A stretch of DNA of 64,000 nt from Opitutaceae bacterium. Its GTDB lineage: Bacteria > Verrucomicrobiota > Verrucomicrobiia > Opitutales > Opitutaceae. Both the position numbers and the translations under genes were made by a program. Positions within the stretch are counted from its first letter, which is position 1, and each line of letters begins with the position of its first letter. The stretch spans positions 7,636 through 71,635 of the forward strand of contig JAGOJU010000007.1 of assembly GCA_017994935.1 (NCBI GenBank), given 5' to 3'. Shown here in pieces: positions 62,701-64,000 of the stretch. The notes below the pieces were generated by a model. The model did no database searches and was not told the DNA's origin. It was given only the letters and a program-made list of their open reading frames with translations.

Positions 62701-62914
62701 CGTGGAGGACTCGATCAGCTACAATGCCAATGTCTCCTATCGCTTCATACGAAAGGACTCCTGGCTGAACGACACGACGGTGCGGCTCGGTGTCGTGAAT
62801 CTGACCGACGAAACGCCACCGCTGGTCTCCGATTCGCGCGGGTACGAAACCGGTGTCTACAACCTGATGGCACGGGGACGCACCTATTCAATGCAGGTGA
62901 CCAAACGGTTCTGA
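59741..62914 (+). CDS. TonB-dependent receptor (complete)
   Basis: A 1057-residue outer-membrane receptor. The signal peptide covers about residues 13-34 (LISQFGAFAAIAAIAIAQ). A TonB-box-like region (QLEAFTVTGSNVKR) begins near residue 47, and the plug has ALPQVTGLPGNETATLGA and LRGIPSSNTLILLNGRRLPP. The barrel ends in the Phe of VTKRF. Several blocks, including NPYNPFGTRFWSPTGAPNAD and DTRPPFAGLNPAGSGL, are shared with the truncated receptor at the window start, so the two are paralogs about 60 kb apart. It should import a bulky ligand using TonB-ExbBD, which are not encoded here. A terminator follows at 62957. The ligand is unknown. Confidence 0.95.
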   Translation: MSWSSLPNTTPVRALRLISQFGAFAAIAAIAIAQRAPQPAGDETVQLEAFTVTGSNVKRLESEKALPVTEFSLEEIDLRDASQASDLLAALPQVTGLPGNETATLGATARGDNATISLRGIPSSNTLILLNGRRLPPHPISQGEAGVPTLSTNVNVLPNRGLDRIEILRDGASSIYGTDAVAGVINTLTRRNFVGTELVLRYGETEDGDGREARATLTHGLKFHDGRGRAMVVLDLYDRDPIFARDRAFSREADHSSRAPAPWNVSTDTTFNARSATSEFGNFIMGTVTDGVFKTGRTSGVPSSLAATSGQFYLVPTASGVGFQTTSPSRAGVTSTYYWNNNTYRVIQPQSTRGNLYLSGEYDLGSQLTAFVEWSQYEARSITVREPDGITQSTDGDIIVPPTNPYNPFGTRFWSPTGAPNADGTPRLTGTPASVRITNKRLTDLADRTAEVTTSVYRGVAGVRGRFFDSWTWEAAGLWSAAHVEDEENGPSRKSLLIAAVNQSDPSLAFNPFTRTFAVQNNTLVVTGPYTNPESVQRTFRSKFIREGTTQLRSLDFRASGDVIELWGGNTLGAAFGSEYRYESYVDTRPPFAGLNPAGSGLDPSTNDFLGFSPNSDTYGQRNVTAAYVEALVPLIGKGNRLPLVESFEVSASARYENYTDFGDTTKPKYGFSWRLLPSVLVRGSYNEGFHAPNLAQLFTGTLIRTVTNSTDTYRSIVTGQPTDGASNRRSIASGNPDLDPEESRGKSAGIVIDVPKVRGLSFGVDYWEIRQRNVIASSGSIADDNEALQAATQAALAAGQSIGQIDLGSGTAGYKGDSAIVRLPVTQADRDAFAAYNATRPPGNQRAVVGAIDHIRTTYFNRSQEFVNGFDFDATYRLPKMDIGRFVLNTNWTYLNDFHTYVSNGAPRTELRWTNSTNVGGATPKWRGSATITWKRDNWSAGFSAYYIGNYSDVGATTSQTTYESLGSPGYIRPVFNNGANSYRFIVEDSISYNANVSYRFIRKDSWLNDTTVRLGVVNLTDETPPLVSDSRGYETGVYNLMARGRTYSMQVTKRF

Positions 62915-62956
62915 TCACGTCTGCGCGGCCGACTGCCGCGCTCGCTTATTCCGAGG

Positions 62957-62989
62957 ACGGGGCACGCGTCGCGCGCTGCCCCGTTTTTT
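62957..62989 (+). terminator. Rho-independent terminator of the TonB receptor
   Basis: ACGGGGCA and TGCCCCGT form a perfect 8-bp stem around 12 bases, followed by a run of six T. It begins 43 bp after the receptor stop and abuts the convergent gamma-glutamyltransferase stop at 62990. Confidence 0.85.
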
Positions 62990-64000
62990 CTAATCGCCCC
63001 CAATCGCGGCGTTCGTCCGCCGTGGATCCGCGTACCCTGCGCGGGTACCATCGGGCAGGATTGCGATGGCATTGATCCCGCCAAAATGGCGGCCCGTTCC
63101 CGGCTCCTCGGGCAGGTTGACCTGCCAGCCCCTGCTCTGGAGGCCGCGGACAACGTCAGGGCTCAACGATTTCTCGGCCTCGACGGCGTCCGGCTTGGAT
63201 TTTTCGTAGGGACTGTACCAGTGGATGCGGGTGTCCCCGATGGCGTCTTCGAGCGGACGCTTGAACACAAGGTGATCAATCAGCACCTGGAGCACGGCTG
63301 TCGGTATGCGCGAGGAACCGGGAATGCCGAGGGCGAGCACGGGAGAACCCTGATGAAGGACGATGGTCGGCGAAATCGTGCTGCGGGGACGCCGGGCTGG
63401 AGCGAGGGCGTTAGGGCTGCTCGTGTCGTTGTAGGCGAAGTTGCTCATGGAGTCGTTCATCACCACTCCTGCGGCTGCGACCCCTGCGCCGAAGTGAAGG
63501 CTCTGCGACTGCGTGGCGCATACGATATTTCCCGCGGCGTCGACCACGACAAAATGGGTTGTGCAGGCGAGAAGGGAATCGATTTCGTGCACACGGGCGA
63601 CCTTTCGTTGTTTGCCGTGAGCCCGCTTGCGAAGGGCTTCGATCTCAACGGGGCTCACCATGCGATCGAACGCCGTCCGCGACTTCGGCGAATCCCCGAT
63701 TTCGTGCTGCACCTGGGGATATGCCTCCCTCCAGAACCGCCCGATCAGGTCGATGTTGGCGGCGGTGCGAAGCGGTGGTTGCAGGGGCTCCGATTCGAGT
63801 CCCTTGAGGATTGTCATGAAGAGGGATGCACCTGTGGAAGGGGGAGGTCCTCCGAGGATGCGATAGCCATCGAAATCGATCGCGATCGGCATGCTCATGC
63901 GCGCCTCATAGTTCTCCAGATCCTCGAGGGTGAGTTGTCCCCCACCCTTTCGCGACGCCACCACCAGGGCGTTGGCGACAGGTCCCCGGTAGAATCCGTC
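62990..64000 (-). CDS. Gamma-glutamyltransferase, C-terminal part (5' end outside window)
   Basis: The frame is open to the end of the window (upstream codons read DGFYRGPVANALVVASRKGGG), so about 336 residues from the C-terminal side are present. QLTLEDLENYEAR is the family block before the autocleavage site. The nucleophile Thr lies in ACTTHFVVVD, at the start of the small subunit. Later come a MNDSMSNFAYND loop and LGIPGSSRIPTAVLQVLIDH. The enzyme transfers or hydrolyses gamma-glutamyl groups of glutathione and peptides in the periplasm. The usual GSPGGSRI appears here as GIPGSSRI. It converges with the TonB receptor and, with it, may handle peptides. Confidence 0.92.
   Translation of the reverse strand, partial: DGFYRGPVANALVVASRKGGGQLTLEDLENYEARMSMPIAIDFDGYRILGGPPPSTGASLFMTILKGLESEPLQPPLRTAANIDLIGRFWREAYPQVQHEIGDSPKSRTAFDRMVSPVEIEALRKRAHGKQRKVARVHEIDSLLACTTHFVVVDAAGNIVCATQSQSLHFGAGVAAAGVVMNDSMSNFAYNDTSSPNALAPARRPRSTISPTIVLHQGSPVLALGIPGSSRIPTAVLQVLIDHLVFKRPLEDAIGDTRIHWYSPYEKSKPDAVEAEKSLSPDVVRGLQSRGWQVNLPEEPGTGRHFGGINAIAILPDGTRAGYADPRRTNAAIGGD

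Overview
The window looks like a chromosomal segment from a high-GC member of Verrucomicrobiota, most likely Opitutaceae. The inference rests on several traits seen together: large TonB-dependent receptors of the Opitutus type, Cys-type sulfatases, a DUF1501 plus PSCyt1/DUF1549/DUF1553 gene pair, a PEP-CTERM protein, Tat-like signals on secreted oxidoreductases and hydrolases, and a three-subunit succinate dehydrogenase. No species was identified. There is no prophage, integrase, CRISPR array or rRNA operon. One tRNA gene (Pro, UGG) is present.

Layout. 1-4.9 kb: the end of a TonB receptor, an M14 zinc carboxypeptidase and a tiny gene remnant. 5-8.5 kb (minus): sulfatase, a His-rich CobW-type GTPase and a PEP-CTERM protein. 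8.6-12.3 kb: molybdenum cofactor locus, moaA on minus and moeA-moaC-moaD-moaE on plus. 12.4-18.5 kb: a truncated membrane protein, a small membrane protein, 6-phosphogluconate dehydrogenase, a P1B-4 metal ATPase and an SGNH esterase. 18.5-27.6 kb (minus): a TPR membrane protein coupled to a TPR-AAA ATPase, an OleC-like AMP-forming ligase, a YitT-family membrane protein, and a sulfatase plus alpha/beta-hydrolase pair. 28-34 kb: NupC transporter, then the DUF1501 and PSCyt1 genes and a secreted protein. 34.1-38 kb (plus): methyltransferase, acyl carrier protein, ketosynthase, second acyl carrier protein and LpxL-like acyltransferase, a compact and atypical lipid or polyketide cassette. 38-48 kb: DUF488/DUF2945 pair, ROK kinase, Gfo/Idh/MocA oxidoreductase, a MuiA-like protein, an enolase-superfamily protein, gpsA and lysA. 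48-58 kb: a TPR protein, a VapBC module, a LEA14-like lipoprotein, sdhCAB, a PaaK-like adenylating enzyme, a NUDIX hydrolase and a LysM protein. 58-64 kb: tRNA-Pro, an SMP-30 family protein, a complete TonB receptor paralogous to the first, and the C-terminal part of a gamma-glutamyltransferase.

How the genes work together. Much of the window serves capture and breakdown of polymers: TonB receptors beside peptidases, two sulfatases, esterases and sugar-processing enzymes. Housekeeping blocks (Moco, SDH, gnd, gpsA, lysA) are interspersed. The two gene sets most likely to hide an uncharacterised system are the methyltransferase-ACP-KS-ACP-acyltransferase cassette (34.1-38 kb) and the coupled AAA-ATPase/TPR-membrane pair (18.5-21.1 kb). 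A family of short inverted repeats built on GGCACG-N6-CGTGCC recurs in three intergenic regions, and a larger hairpin lies between convergent genes at 48.5 kb. All start sites and functions are read from sequence alone; no database search was run.
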